In this document: positions 7,246-16,512 of the stretch, piece after piece
Numbering within the stretch: position 1 is the first letter of the stretch
Layout of the letters: each line of letters opens with the position of its first letter
Assembly: GCA_016785955.1 (NCBI GenBank)
Contig: JAEUWH010000086.1
Location: 77,561-111,387, forward strand
Source of the DNA: Pseudobdellovibrionaceae bacterium
Lineage (GTDB): Bacteria; Bdellovibrionota; Bdellovibrionia; Bdellovibrionales; Bdellovibrionaceae
Direction of reading: 5' to 3'
Length of the DNA stretch: 33,827 nt
The notes under the pieces: generated by a model
The model's database searches: none
Seen by the model: the letters and a program-made list of their open reading frames with translations, nothing else
Told to the model about the DNA's origin: nothing
Program-made: the position numbers and the translations under genes

Positions 7246-8772
7246 ATGCAGACGACTCGTCGGTTCTCGTTGATCAGTTTAATTCTCTTCATCGGTTCGC
7301 ATCTGATGCTGATTCCGGTTCTGTCATTTTTCGGTCTACAAACCTTTCCCATCCTGTACGAAAAGGGCTTTGTTTTTGGGTGCCTGTCCGCCGCTCCATT
7401 TGCACTTACGGTGATTTTACTACAAGGAACTTTTCTATTTTGTTTTTCCCATGCTTTAAAAAAATGGCCTAAATTTTTCCTACGTAAACCACTATTGGCC
7501 CACTGTCTTCCTCTATTGTTTTTATTCACTCACTTTGCCAACTTCTATTTCAATTCCGAAATCTATGCGGACTCATTGATAGAAATCACACCCAATGCAT
7601 CCGCCGTGTATTGGTTCGTATGGATGTGTATGTCGATGATCTCGATTACGACATGGCAATGGCTCGAAACGGAACTGCTATTTCTAACTCGCCACAAAGT
7701 ATTCAAAGACTCGATTTCGCAAAACGATCTATTTCAGCTTTGGTTGATTGAACAAAAAAACAAAATCGTCCCCGCCCTTGGAATGGCGTCATTATTCGGT
7801 GGCTACTTTGCTTTGATGTTTGTTCAACAAACGTCTTGGGACAATCCTCAGCAAATTCTAGCCAAGCAAAAAGAAAATTTTCTGTACCTTGTGGGCGTGG
7901 TCGCAGTCTGGCAAATGGTCATCTATTATTTCGATTTTTATAAGAATCGAGTGCTCTCGCGCGAGGCAGAATCACACTTAAAATGTATTCAGTCGCAAAA
8001 CTTTAAATTTCGATCCAATACATTTAACTCTGGATTTTTTTCAGTGATCTTCAATGTTATGAACGGTCTTTCCGAAGCATTAGCAAAAAAAGGGCGCCTA
8101 CTGAAAGGGTTTTCGGCCTTTGTATCTGATTCAACAACGCAAGGACATTCTCCCCAAGACAACCAATCGTATTCAGGTGACTCTAAAAAAGTGGCGATCA
8201 TGATGACTGAGATTCGAAATTTCACATCGATAGCGGCACTGCTGAAGCCACAAGACGTTGTGGATATGTTGAATATTTACTTTTCGGACATGATCGAGGT
8301 CTTTGTAGAAAACGGAATCGTGGTCGACAAGTTTATTGGCGATGGTATTCTGGCCTATGCTATCGACGAAGGTTCTCCACTTGTTTACGAAAATATGCTG
8401 AAAACCGCGTTCGATATGCAATTGAAATTGGTTAGCACCAACATGAAACTAAGAAGTAAAAAGTTGCCTAAAATTCAGCTAAGTATCGGCCTACATGAAG
8501 GCGCGGTAGTACTAGGAACAATTGGAACAAAAGATAAGTTACAACATACGATCATCGGAGATCCGGTCAACATTACCACTCGCTTGGAAGAACTATGCAA
8601 AGAAAAGTACGTTGGGTTAATCGTCAGCACTCACTTCTTAAACAAAGTAAATCCAAAACATCGCTCTAAATTCACCAATTTTGGCTCACAGAAGATTCGC
8701 GGACTAGATTTACCAATCGAAATTCAAGGCGCATTAGCCTACGAAACCCGTAAAAACTCGACGGCCGCATAA
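7246..8772 (+). CDS. Membrane-bound class III adenylate/guanylate cyclase
   Basis: 508 residues. The first 240 or so hold about six hydrophobic segments (for example LISLILFIGSHLMLIPVLSF and LPLLFLFTHFANFYF) that form a membrane sensor region. The catalytic CYCc domain spans about 312-500. It has the metal-binding Asp366 in DKFIGDG, Lys362 for base recognition, and IIGDPVNITTRLEEL, which carries the transition-state Asn and Arg; the Thr in HTIIGD is the type seen in adenylate cyclases. The first metal position, usually Asp in (A/T)DIRxFT, is Glu322 here (MTEIRNFT), which may lower or alter activity. No strong ribosome binding site precedes the ATG. The product is probably cAMP, made at the inner membrane in response to an unknown signal. 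Confidence 0.88.
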   Translation: MQTTRRFSLISLILFIGSHLMLIPVLSFFGLQTFPILYEKGFVFGCLSAAPFALTVILLQGTFLFCFSHALKKWPKFFLRKPLLAHCLPLLFLFTHFANFYFNSEIYADSLIEITPNASAVYWFVWMCMSMISITTWQWLETELLFLTRHKVFKDSISQNDLFQLWLIEQKNKIVPALGMASLFGGYFALMFVQQTSWDNPQQILAKQKENFLYLVGVVAVWQMVIYYFDFYKNRVLSREAESHLKCIQSQNFKFRSNTFNSGFFSVIFNVMNGLSEALAKKGRLLKGFSAFVSDSTTQGHSPQDNQSYSGDSKKVAIMMTEIRNFTSIAALLKPQDVVDMLNIYFSDMIEVFVENGIVVDKFIGDGILAYAIDEGSPLVYENMLKTAFDMQLKLVSTNMKLRSKKLPKIQLSIGLHEGAVVLGTIGTKDKLQHTIIGDPVNITTRLEELCKEKYVGLIVSTHFLNKVNPKHRSKFTNFGSQKIRGLDLPIEIQGALAYETRKNSTAA

Positions 8773-8780
8773 GGCAAAAA

Positions 8781-8805
8781 AAAAGCCCTCGAGACGAGGG
8801 CTTTT
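8781..8805. terminator. Bidirectional intrinsic terminator
   Basis: AAAAGCCCTCG and CGAGGGCTTTT form an 11-bp stem around AGA, with T-runs in both directions. It lies between the convergent cyclase gene (ends 8772) and the lipoprotein gene (ends 8832) and should stop transcription of both. Confidence 0.9.
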
Positions 8806-8831
8806 CTAATTCAAATTCTCAGATTTAACTA

Positions 8832-11003
8832 TTATTTACTAAGAATTACTTTACGATTTGAAGAAAGCATCATTGGAGCCTCTTGAGTCATAAAGTTTGC
8901 AGGATCTTCAGTAACTTTATCAGAATTCATTCCTACAAAAATTTTGTAACGGTACTTATCGCTCGACAAGATTCCTTTCAAGAAATCATATGGCTGTTGT
9001 CCGCGAACTAACATTTTTAATGGACTTACTGCAGACGAATTTGAATCTGTCACGGCAGTATCACCTGCTACCTTCTTATGATCTAACAAGAAGAAATATT
9101 CAGTGTGAGCACCTTGGTTTGAAGACTTCAAACAAAAGTACTTGTTCGCAGGCAGTTTAACAGACTTCATACGCTCTCTGTATTTGCTATTCGCAACTAC
9201 AAGTAAACATTTTGAAGTTGTCGCATTAAACGTAACTGCGATCGGCTGAACCACTACTGATTCAGAAGACGATACGCTGACTCCTTTAAAATCCTTCTCG
9301 CCTTTTTCAAAAGATTTACCAGTGTACGCTTTACCACCGGCATCTAAATTCACACCAAAACCAACCTCACCTTTTACCGGAGTGCCTGGAATTGCAAAAC
9401 CTTGGCTCGCGCCTAAACCAGCATTAGCTTTTGCACCAACCGAAGCATCCAGTCCATAGCCTGTAACTCGACTAGTAGATTGAGATCGCTCGAAAATCGC
9501 ACTGATATTTAATGTCTCAGTTCTTCCAAACGAAACATCTGTTGGCTGTCCCGTAATATTAACAACAAACTCACGAACGTCTGCACTTAGTACATACTTA
9601 GGATTACTCAAACATGCTTTGTACGCTTGGTCAGCACCAGTTGAGCCAGCAAAGAATGCCGCGCAGATCGCTTGTTCTTCAACGCTGGTCACTTCTTGGT
9701 TATCACGTAAATTCTCGATCACTTTAGAAAGATCAACAGAAGTCTCTTCTGGTTTCGAAAAAACGCCTTTTTTCGCAGCAAATTTAACTGTAGTATCGCT
9801 AATTTCTTTGAAACCATCTGATTCGATAACTTGCTTTGCAGTCAAGTTTTTAACCGGTTTTTGAGCTTTAGCTGTTTCATACTTTTCAACTAATTCACGA
9901 CCGTTGTTCTCATTTGGAATCAAATAGATATCTAAATCTTTATTAGCAGTAATGCCTTTGACAATACCGTCATAGCTTTGATCCGCAAATAATGCCGGTT
10001 GATCTAATGATGTGATCGTTAATAAAACGTTCATTGGACTTGATAAAGCCGCAACGTTCGCGAATTTAACAACTACTGGCACTTCAATTAATCCTGCGTC
10101 ACCACGCGGACGAGCAGACCATTGAACAGCAGCAACGATATCATTAATACCTGGCTTATCTACTTTGGCAGCCTCTTTCAAGAAAACCAGACTAAACTTA
10201 AAGTTACCTCGTTTAATTTTTTCCGAAGTAATATTACCTATATCTTGTCGGATTAAATCCATCGCCAGACTTGTTTTGAACGTATACGGAAACGTCAAAT
10301 TCAATTTATCGTCAACTTCAACACTTCTGTAATCGATATTTCTGAAATCAAGACGTAAAGACGTGATCTCTGCTTGACGACCAATAGGACTCAACACGCT
10401 GTTTGAATCACTGATCTTAACGTAAATATCGTATTCGTAACCAGGAACAGCGCGTGTCTTCATGTCACGACTTAGCATGTAAGTCACGGGACGAGCTTGC
10501 GGTTCGTCACCAACACTGCCGTGGCGGTTGAAATCAAATTCATCTTTGTGTGGGTTGACCATGAGCACCAGTTTCTCGGCGCCCGAATGTGATTCCATCG
10601 CCTCTAGACTACGACCCATAAATATATTTTTCACTTCAGCATCGGGATCAAACTCAAGTATTTCGTACCATACCAGGCAGCCACGAAGATCCGATACTTT
10701 CTCGGCGCGCGCTTCGCCCGCAACAATGTCAAATCGGACATTAGCTACAGAATTTGTCTGCGCATTGTCTTTCAAGCAAGCTTCAAATGAAATTAATTTC
10801 TTGTTTTGCTTGCCCTGAGCATTCGCTTCACCCACCGTTGCAAATTTAGCAGACAAAGTATCAACGTAGAACGTTGCGCTTTTTTCGCCATTTGCACCAG
10901 TTTTAGTTTTCACTTGAGGTGAATTATTCTCGCTGCAAGAGATTAACAACCCCGCACTTAATAAAAAGCCTACTGCGCTTTTTGCCTTTTTAGAAAAGAT
11001 CAT
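8832..11003 (-). CDS. Large lipoprotein of unknown function
   Basis: 723 residues from the ATG at 11003, which has GGAGG six bases upstream; a longer in-frame start at 11036 is less likely. The signal sequence ends in the lipobox LISC with Cys23, and the next residues (SENN) have no Asp at +2, so outer-membrane sorting is plausible. The rest is mainly beta-rich with no domain I recognise. A Gly/Ala-rich stretch around residues 525-570 (ASVGAKANAGLGAS, GEVGFGVNLDAGGKA) stands out and could form amyloid-like or barrel strands. The start overlaps the end of the upstream barrel gene by 14 bases, so the two are translationally coupled and probably work together at the outer membrane. Confidence 0.8.
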   Translation of the reverse strand: MIFSKKAKSAVGFLLSAGLLISCSENNSPQVKTKTGANGEKSATFYVDTLSAKFATVGEANAQGKQNKKLISFEACLKDNAQTNSVANVRFDIVAGEARAEKVSDLRGCLVWYEILEFDPDAEVKNIFMGRSLEAMESHSGAEKLVLMVNPHKDEFDFNRHGSVGDEPQARPVTYMLSRDMKTRAVPGYEYDIYVKISDSNSVLSPIGRQAEITSLRLDFRNIDYRSVEVDDKLNLTFPYTFKTSLAMDLIRQDIGNITSEKIKRGNFKFSLVFLKEAAKVDKPGINDIVAAVQWSARPRGDAGLIEVPVVVKFANVAALSSPMNVLLTITSLDQPALFADQSYDGIVKGITANKDLDIYLIPNENNGRELVEKYETAKAQKPVKNLTAKQVIESDGFKEISDTTVKFAAKKGVFSKPEETSVDLSKVIENLRDNQEVTSVEEQAICAAFFAGSTGADQAYKACLSNPKYVLSADVREFVVNITGQPTDVSFGRTETLNISAIFERSQSTSRVTGYGLDASVGAKANAGLGASQGFAIPGTPVKGEVGFGVNLDAGGKAYTGKSFEKGEKDFKGVSVSSSESVVVQPIAVTFNATTSKCLLVVANSKYRERMKSVKLPANKYFCLKSSNQGAHTEYFFLLDHKKVAGDTAVTDSNSSAVSPLKMLVRGQQPYDFLKGILSSDKYRYKIFVGMNSDKVTEDPANFMTQEAPMMLSSNRKVILSK

Positions 11004-12204
11004 AGTTAACCTCCACCCCAATGTTATATAGTTCACGATCTGTCATATACGGACTGTCTATGATCTCATCCGCCTTTGTGTAGTTTCCAAAAAAACTCAC
11101 TTTTTGTTTCACTAACTCTAGACTTAAACCACCCATTTGACCTTTACGATTATTGTATCGATTAGACAAAATGGTGTAGTTCGCAGGTGTAGTATCCGCT
11201 TCGATTTCAAACACCGTTAAAGATGGCTTCAGCGCAACATTACCAAAAACCATACGGATATCAAAACGCCCCATAAATCCTTCGTTATTTTCGTCAAACG
11301 CGCGATCATTTTTGATTTGAACCGCTTTGAACGTCGTTTTCAAACGAGACGTCCAATCCGTTTCCAAAGCCGCCGCGACTTCAATCCCGCCAAAGCCAAT
11401 CGCGTACTGCATGTTCTCGCCAATGCCTTGAACCGAACCCACAGAATTACCAGCCGTTAATGAATTAACGGCTTGAGATTTTGGCAAGTTTCCAAATCGG
11501 TATTGAGCACCCGCAACTTTTAAAGACGTCTTGATAACTTCCGCTTTGACTTCGCCCATCACTGAATTGGCGAGGAAAAATGGATTCTTATCGTTTTCAA
11601 CAAGACCCTTTGAAACGCCCGTCGAAGGAACAATTTGGCTGCTTTGCAAAGTCAGCTTAAACATCTCGGACGGAGTGGCTAGTTCCAATTTCTCTTCCGC
11701 ACCCAAGCTGGTACCAGACGACATCGTCGTATAAATAGGATTAATTTGATACCCGATCACACCCGCTTTTAAATTCGCTTGCTTGATGGGTTTAATATTC
11801 ATACTTGCATAATCCAAAACCAAAGCGTTGGAACCGCCGCCATCATCAGAAAGATAGTTTTGTCCCGAGCCTTCCCCAAATATACCAACGACACCAATAC
11901 TGAATGCCAACCAATCCGTGTATTCTGTGTCCACACCGGCTTCAACAAATGTCCAGCCCACTCGCGACTTTAAGTTCTTGTCTTGAATACTACGGCCTAA
12001 GGTCGTTACCTTAATCGCCCCACTGAGCTTTTTGTCTTTCTCTTCAGGTTCAACAGGCTTTGCCGTGACCGACGTAACATTGGTGCGAGCAGAAGAGGCC
12101 GTCGTAGGCGCCTGCGCCCACAATGATTGTGATGAAAATATCAAGGCGATCGCTATATTCTTTGTAGAACTAACTAAATCCCTCAATGAACGTTTATTTG
12201 CCAT
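10990..12204 (-). CDS. Putative outer-membrane beta-barrel (porin-like) protein
   Basis: About 404 residues from the ATG at 12204, where GGGGAG is a few bases upstream; the ATG at 12216 overlaps that site and is less likely. It has a signal peptide (hydrophobic IAIALIFSS, cut near SLWAQA) and a Pro/Thr/Glu-rich linker. Many alternating amphipathic strands follow (VGWTFVEAGVDTEY, WLAFSIGVVGIFG, QYAIGFGGIEVAAAL). The last residue is Phe in VEVNYDLF, the standard barrel-assembly signal. No specific porin family is recognised. The overlapping lipoprotein gene downstream is a likely partner. A barrel of 14-18 strands would fit the length; that is an estimate. Confidence 0.75.
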   Translation of the reverse strand: MANKRSLRDLVSSTKNIAIALIFSSQSLWAQAPTTASSARTNVTSVTAKPVEPEEKDKKLSGAIKVTTLGRSIQDKNLKSRVGWTFVEAGVDTEYTDWLAFSIGVVGIFGEGSGQNYLSDDGGGSNALVLDYASMNIKPIKQANLKAGVIGYQINPIYTTMSSGTSLGAEEKLELATPSEMFKLTLQSSQIVPSTGVSKGLVENDKNPFFLANSVMGEVKAEVIKTSLKVAGAQYRFGNLPKSQAVNSLTAGNSVGSVQGIGENMQYAIGFGGIEVAAALETDWTSRLKTTFKAVQIKNDRAFDENNEGFMGRFDIRMVFGNVALKPSLTVFEIEADTTPANYTILSNRYNNRKGQMGGLSLELVKQKVSFFGNYTKADEIIDSPYMTDRELYNIGVEVNYDLF

Positions 12205-12392
12205 AATACTCCCCATAACAATTAGTGTGATAGCTCAAAGCGGGTTTTTTTTCTATGAAAATAAATGGATGCAACCGAAACAAATGTCTATAGATTTTCT
12301 TTTTGAAAGAATTATTGAAAATGAAAAGAAAATGGACGGTAATAATTTCATTTCAAAAATAAAACTTATTTCTTCCATAAGCCGAAACATGC

Positions 12393-12431
12393 AAAAAAAA
12401 TCGCTCGTTAAAATGACTTTTAGTAGCGATT
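12393..12431 (-). terminator. Intrinsic terminator downstream of tdk
   Basis: Read on the minus strand, AATCGCT pairs with AGCGATT around a loop of about 24 bases with further internal A/T pairing. A run of eight T follows. It starts about 45 bases past the tdk stop and separates tdk from the barrel gene. Confidence 0.75.
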
Positions 12432-12474
12432 CCTAATTCCAAGCCTTATAAAAATTTGTTTTACAATTCGCTTC

Positions 12475-13071
12475 TTATATCGATCTGTTAAGGTCTTTCA
12501 TCGAATCCACACGCGGTATAAAATGTTCCCGACAACGAGCCTCATAGGATTCGGTTGCTCCGACTTCGATTAGAGAATCACCGCCTGCAATTTTTTGTGT
12601 GCGACTGGCCGGTGCACCGCAGGTCATGCAAACCGCATGTTGTTTAGTTACATTTTCAGCGATCGCCATCAGCGTCGGCATCGGCTCAAACGCCTGCCCT
12701 TTCCAATCCGTATCAAGACCGGCGATAATCACGCGTAGTCCGCGATCTGCTAGATCTTGCACAATATTGACAATCTGTGGACTGAAAAACTGCCCCTCGT
12801 CGATTCCAACCACTCGTGTTTTAGGACTCAAATGATCCCAAATTTCTTCGATATCTTTTAGCGGTATGGCATTCACAGTATTCTGATTGTGTGACGTTAC
12901 TTCTTTTTCTCGATAGCGATTGTCTATGATAGGCTTAAAAACTTGGACTTTTAATTTTGCAAATTCAGCACGACGCACTCGTCTGATAAGTTCTTCAGTT
13001 TTTCCGCTAAACATAGAACCCACCACAACTTCGATCCATCCCCTCGTCTGAAAATATGAAAATTCGGACAT
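12475..13071 (-). CDS. tdk: Thymidine kinase
   Basis: Type II thymidine kinase, phosphorylating thymidine to dTMP with ATP in the salvage pathway. It has Walker [11 protein letters not shown], the DEGQFF active-site segment, and a zinc site made of CMTC and CREH. 198 residues is the usual size. The start is set at the ATG at 13071 (MSEFSYF), with GAGGGG about seven bases upstream; the ATG at 13086 overlaps that site. Salvage of prey-derived nucleosides would suit a predatory lifestyle, but the gene is widespread and does not itself show predation. Confidence 0.95.
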   Translation of the reverse strand: MSEFSYFQTRGWIEVVVGSMFSGKTEELIRRVRRAEFAKLKVQVFKPIIDNRYREKEVTSHNQNTVNAIPLKDIEEIWDHLSPKTRVVGIDEGQFFSPQIVNIVQDLADRGLRVIIAGLDTDWKGQAFEPMPTLMAIAENVTKQHAVCMTCGAPASRTQKIAGGDSLIEVGATESYEARCREHFIPRVDSMKDLNRSI

Positions 13072-13134
13072 TATTTTTCCCCTCAAAAACGCTCGAGATT
13101 AGTGATAATTCCCTTCAAGATCATGTAATTTTTT

Positions 13135-13163
13135 TTGACGCGCACATTAAGCCCTGCTTAATT
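13135..13163 (+). promoter_or_regulatory. Probable promoter of mltF
   Basis: TTGACG, a 17-base spacer and TTAATT lie about 70 bases upstream of the start at 13233, in the 161-base region shared with divergent tdk. Confidence 0.45.
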
Positions 13164-13232
13164 TTGAATAGACGGAACAAATAACGTCATTCGGCTTGAA
13201 CCCTTTACATCCCTAGGTTAGCAAGCGTTCCT

Positions 13233-14579
13233 ATGCCTTTTTTCCGTACACTATTAATATTGCCTCTCTTCGGACTCATTCATTGTGAAGGTCCACGATA
13301 TTATTCGGATCGGCAGCTTCAAAAGCTCAACGAATTACCGGCGCTGAAAGTTCTCATTTTAAAACATCCACTGTCTTTTTCGACTAAAGCTCGGAATATA
13401 AGCCAAGGCATCGATCATGACCTACTCGTTGATTTCGCTTCCGCGTACGGCAAAAAAATAGAATTCAAATCCTATCGTAACGAAGATGACTTAATTACCG
13501 CTTATAAAAATGGCGAAGGTCACGTGGCCGCTGGTCGCTTTCCCCGAGCCTTTGGTGAAAACCATGCCGCGATCTTAGGACCCGACTACGAGTCGGCCTC
13601 TTTGTCTGTTTTTTGCCGCAAAAAAATTAATGTCATAAACGACCATGATCTTTCCAACTTGGACATTATCTCGTTTGATAGAAACAAAAATGTTGTTTCG
13701 CATCTTGAGCTGGTAAAACAAAATCCCAATGCCCGTATCCAGGTTTGGCTGAACGGCTCCACGGCCCGCGCTTTTTCAGAAATTGATAGTAAAAAAGCGG
13801 ACTGTTTAATTACTAATAACAAAGAGGGTCTTTTTCATTTGAAAGCCTTTAACACGATCGAATTCAAATATAAGTTGAAAGATCACTTTTCACTGAATTG
13901 GCTGATTGCCAGCTCCCAAGCCTATCTTAATCCCCTAATGAGAAGCTGGTTTCAAAAAGCATCTCGTGAAGGGCGTATACAAAAAATTTACGAACAATAC
14001 CGTATCTATTCTGAAGAGCTGAGCCAAAAAGATATTGAAATTTTTAAACTACGTACCCGTTCTCGATTGCCCGAATATATTTCATTGTTCAAGCAGGCCG
14101 GGCTTAAATACGACCTACCCTGGGAGTTAGTGGCTGCCGTCTGCTATCAAGAATCTCATTGGGATGCCTCCGCCCGCAGCTTTACTGGAGTTAAGGGGTT
14201 GATGCAAATCACGAAATCAACGGCCGCCGATTTAGGGATTGATGATATCCACGATCCCGAAGAAAATATTCTGGGTGGGGCGCGCTACTTAAAACAACTC
14301 ATACAATTTTTTCCAAAAGACATTTCATTCAATGATCGCGTTATTTTGGCTCTTGCCGCGTATAATATTGGTATCGGGCATCTTCAAGATGCGTTTAGCC
14401 TAACTCAATCATTTGGTAAAAATCCTTACCATTGGAACCAACTGAAAACGGTGCTTCCTAAACTGGCGCAGAACGAGTTTCATCGCAACACTCAATATGG
14501 TTATGCTCGTGGCTACGAAACCGTCGAGTACGTCGACAAAACTAAAGCCTACTTCCACTATCTTTTAAGCACTCACTAA
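13233..14579 (+). CDS. mltF: Lytic murein transglycosylase F
   Basis: Cleaves the glycan strands of peptidoglycan to 1,6-anhydro products. The MltF order is clear: signal sequence, an ABC-type substrate-binding (SBP_bac_3) domain at about residues 35-260 that acts as a regulator, and a C-terminal SLT domain at about 285-448. Catalytic Glu307 lies in CYQESHWD, followed by GVKGLMQIT and the AAYNIGIGH motif. The N-terminus reads GLIHC with Cys18 at a lipobox-like position. His before the Cys is unusual, so lipidation is likely but not certain. The ribosome binding site is weak. It converges with glmS, which makes wall precursors. Confidence 0.9.
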   Translation: MPFFRTLLILPLFGLIHCEGPRYYSDRQLQKLNELPALKVLILKHPLSFSTKARNISQGIDHDLLVDFASAYGKKIEFKSYRNEDDLITAYKNGEGHVAAGRFPRAFGENHAAILGPDYESASLSVFCRKKINVINDHDLSNLDIISFDRNKNVVSHLELVKQNPNARIQVWLNGSTARAFSEIDSKKADCLITNNKEGLFHLKAFNTIEFKYKLKDHFSLNWLIASSQAYLNPLMRSWFQKASREGRIQKIYEQYRIYSEELSQKDIEIFKLRTRSRLPEYISLFKQAGLKYDLPWELVAAVCYQESHWDASARSFTGVKGLMQITKSTAADLGIDDIHDPEENILGGARYLKQLIQFFPKDISFNDRVILALAAYNIGIGHLQDAFSLTQSFGKNPYHWNQLKTVLPKLAQNEFHRNTQYGYARGYETVEYVDKTKAYFHYLLSTH

Positions 14580-14600
14580 GAAAGCATGCACCTGTTGCGA

Positions 14601-14624
14601 CCGTTTATTCTGCCGTTTATTCTA
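14601..14624 (-). repeat. 12-base tandem duplication across the glmS stop codon
   Basis: Two direct 12-base copies on the plus strand, CCGTTTATTCTG and CCGTTTATTCTA, differ at one base. On the coding strand each carries an in-frame TAA, so glmS is followed by a second in-frame stop four codons later. It looks like a replication-slippage duplication. Confidence 0.75.
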
Positions 14625-16500
14625 CCGTTACCGACTTTGCCAAATTTCTGGGTTGATCGACGTCATAGCCCAAAACCGACGATAAATGATAAGCCATCAA
14701 CTGAAGCGGAATCACAAACAAGATCGGATTTGTTAACCAGTCAGAGGACGGGATAGGCAGATACATTTTACTGATCCGCTTCAGAGCGTGATCATCCCCC
14801 GATCCCAACGAAATGATGTAACCTCCACGCGCCTTAACTTCTTCAATATTACTCACTGTCTTCTCGAAATACGAGTCCCGAGGGGCTACCATAACCACCG
14901 CCATACGCTCGTCGATCAGGGCAATCGGCCCATGTTTCATTTCACCAGCCGCGTAGCCCTCGGCATGCAAGTAGGCTAACTCTTTTAGTTTCAAAGCACC
15001 TTCCATCGCAATGGGAAAGTTCGTTCCACGTCCCATAAATAAAAAGCCACGAAAATCTTTTAACGAGTTCGCTGCGGCCAGAAAGTATTTATCATACGAC
15101 AAAACCACTTCCATCTTGCTGGGAACGGATCGCAAGCTCATCACGAAATTTTTTTCTTCGTCAGGACTCAACGTTTTACGAATTTGACCCAGACCCAGCG
15201 CAAATACGTTCAGCATCGCGATTGTCGCCGTAAAGGCTTTGGTACTGGCCACACCAATTTCGGGGCCGGCATTCATATACAAATGACCATCCGCAAATCG
15301 ATCAATCGACGAATTTTTAACGTTACACAATGACAGCGTCGTCGCCCCCCGCTCTTTGGCCAAGCGAATCGCGGCCAAGGTGTCAGCCGTTTCCCCACTT
15401 TGCGAGATCGTCATCACTAAAGAGTTTTTTGGTACGACGGGATCACGATATCGAAACTCGCTGGCAATATCGATTTCGACCGGCAATTGCGCGATTTTTT
15501 CGATAAAATATTTTGCAATATTGCCGGCATAAAAACTGGTACCGCACGCGATGATGAAAACGCGCTCGATTCCTTGCAAGATACGTTGAGTATTTTCCCA
15601 GTCTTTTTCAACATCGATAGAATCACGATGTTCAAAATAATTTTTATCCAAGAACCCGACGCGGTTCAACACCACGCGGTCACCACAAAGATGCGTTTGC
15701 ACCGCCGTCGCCACCGTTCGGGGTTGCTCATGAATTTCCTTTAGCATAAAATGGGCAAAGCCCTGCTTTTCTGTTAGCTCGGGACTCCAATTCAACGTCA
15801 CGGACTTACGCTCGATAGGCACTCCATGCGATGAAAATAACTGCACCTTGTCGGCCAGAAGTTTCACAATTTCACGGTCATTTAAATAGATGAACTCTTG
15901 AGTGTACTTGATCAATGCTTGAACATCACTAGCGACAAAATTTTCATTTTTACCAAGACCCACCACAAGCGGCGGCCCGTCTTTGAACGCGATCAGCTCG
16001 TTTGGGCTCTGTTCGCATAAAACCACTATTGAAAATGCCCCCACCAATTTCGGCAGAACACGCTCGACGGCTGTTTTTAAGTCTTTCACACGCTCGAATT
16101 CCTCGGCCACCAGATGCGCCACCAGTTCTGAATCCGTATCCGAAGCAATCTGTGCTCCACGTGCCAAAAGTCCTTCTTTAATTTCATGATAATTTTCGAT
16201 GATACCATTGTGAACCAAAGTAATCCCATGCACTTTGTGAGGATGAGCGTTGCGCTCGGATGGAACACCATGGGTCGCCCATCGCGTGTGACCAATTCCC
16301 ACATGACCCGTCCATGTTTCATTTTTAATGCGATCTTCTAAGGCCTGCAGCTTGCCTGTGGCTTTGACCAGCTTCGTATTGCCATCCTGAAGAATGGCTA
16401 AACCGGCGCTGTCATAGCCACGATATTCTAGCTTTTTTAATCCTTGCATGATCACATCTTTAGGATTTAACGGCCCTAAATAACCAACGATTCCACACAT
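14617..16500 (-). CDS. glmS: Glutamine-fructose-6-phosphate aminotransferase
   Basis: Makes glucosamine-6-phosphate from fructose-6-phosphate and glutamine, the first step to UDP-GlcNAc. It begins MCGIVGYLG, so Cys2 is the N-terminal glutaminase nucleophile; HTRWATHG and HNGIIENY follow. Two SIS sugar-isomerase domains cover about residues 300-610 (ACGTSFYAGN, SQSGETADT, GEMKHGPIALI). It ends DQPRNLAKSVTVE, the canonical C-terminus. 627 residues is slightly longer than the usual 609. It follows glmU with a 12-base gap, so they form an operon with the two consecutive pathway genes. No glmS ribozyme or GlcN6P-type leader is present in the short gap. Confidence 0.97.
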   Translation of the reverse strand: MCGIVGYLGPLNPKDVIMQGLKKLEYRGYDSAGLAILQDGNTKLVKATGKLQALEDRIKNETWTGHVGIGHTRWATHGVPSERNAHPHKVHGITLVHNGIIENYHEIKEGLLARGAQIASDTDSELVAHLVAEEFERVKDLKTAVERVLPKLVGAFSIVVLCEQSPNELIAFKDGPPLVVGLGKNENFVASDVQALIKYTQEFIYLNDREIVKLLADKVQLFSSHGVPIERKSVTLNWSPELTEKQGFAHFMLKEIHEQPRTVATAVQTHLCGDRVVLNRVGFLDKNYFEHRDSIDVEKDWENTQRILQGIERVFIIACGTSFYAGNIAKYFIEKIAQLPVEIDIASEFRYRDPVVPKNSLVMTISQSGETADTLAAIRLAKERGATTLSLCNVKNSSIDRFADGHLYMNAGPEIGVASTKAFTATIAMLNVFALGLGQIRKTLSPDEEKNFVMSLRSVPSKMEVVLSYDKYFLAAANSLKDFRGFLFMGRGTNFPIAMEGALKLKELAYLHAEGYAAGEMKHGPIALIDERMAVVMVAPRDSYFEKTVSNIEEVKARGGYIISLGSGDDHALKRISKMYLPIPSSDWLTNPILFVIPLQLMAYHLSSVLGYDVDQPRNLAKSVTVE

Positions 16501-16512
16501 ACTTGTTTCCCT

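Noticed and set aside
7032-7529. A minus-strand 165-codon open frame across the trmFO-cyclase junction
   Set aside because: It is antisense to two well-supported genes, has a basic low-quality composition and no start signal.
12032-12436. A plus-strand 134-codon open frame
   Set aside because: It runs antisense to the barrel gene start and through its AT-rich upstream region, has no ribosome binding site and shows no domain.
16501-16512. A glmS ribozyme or GlcN6P-sensing leader
   Set aside because: Only 12 bases separate glmU and glmS, so there is no room for one.
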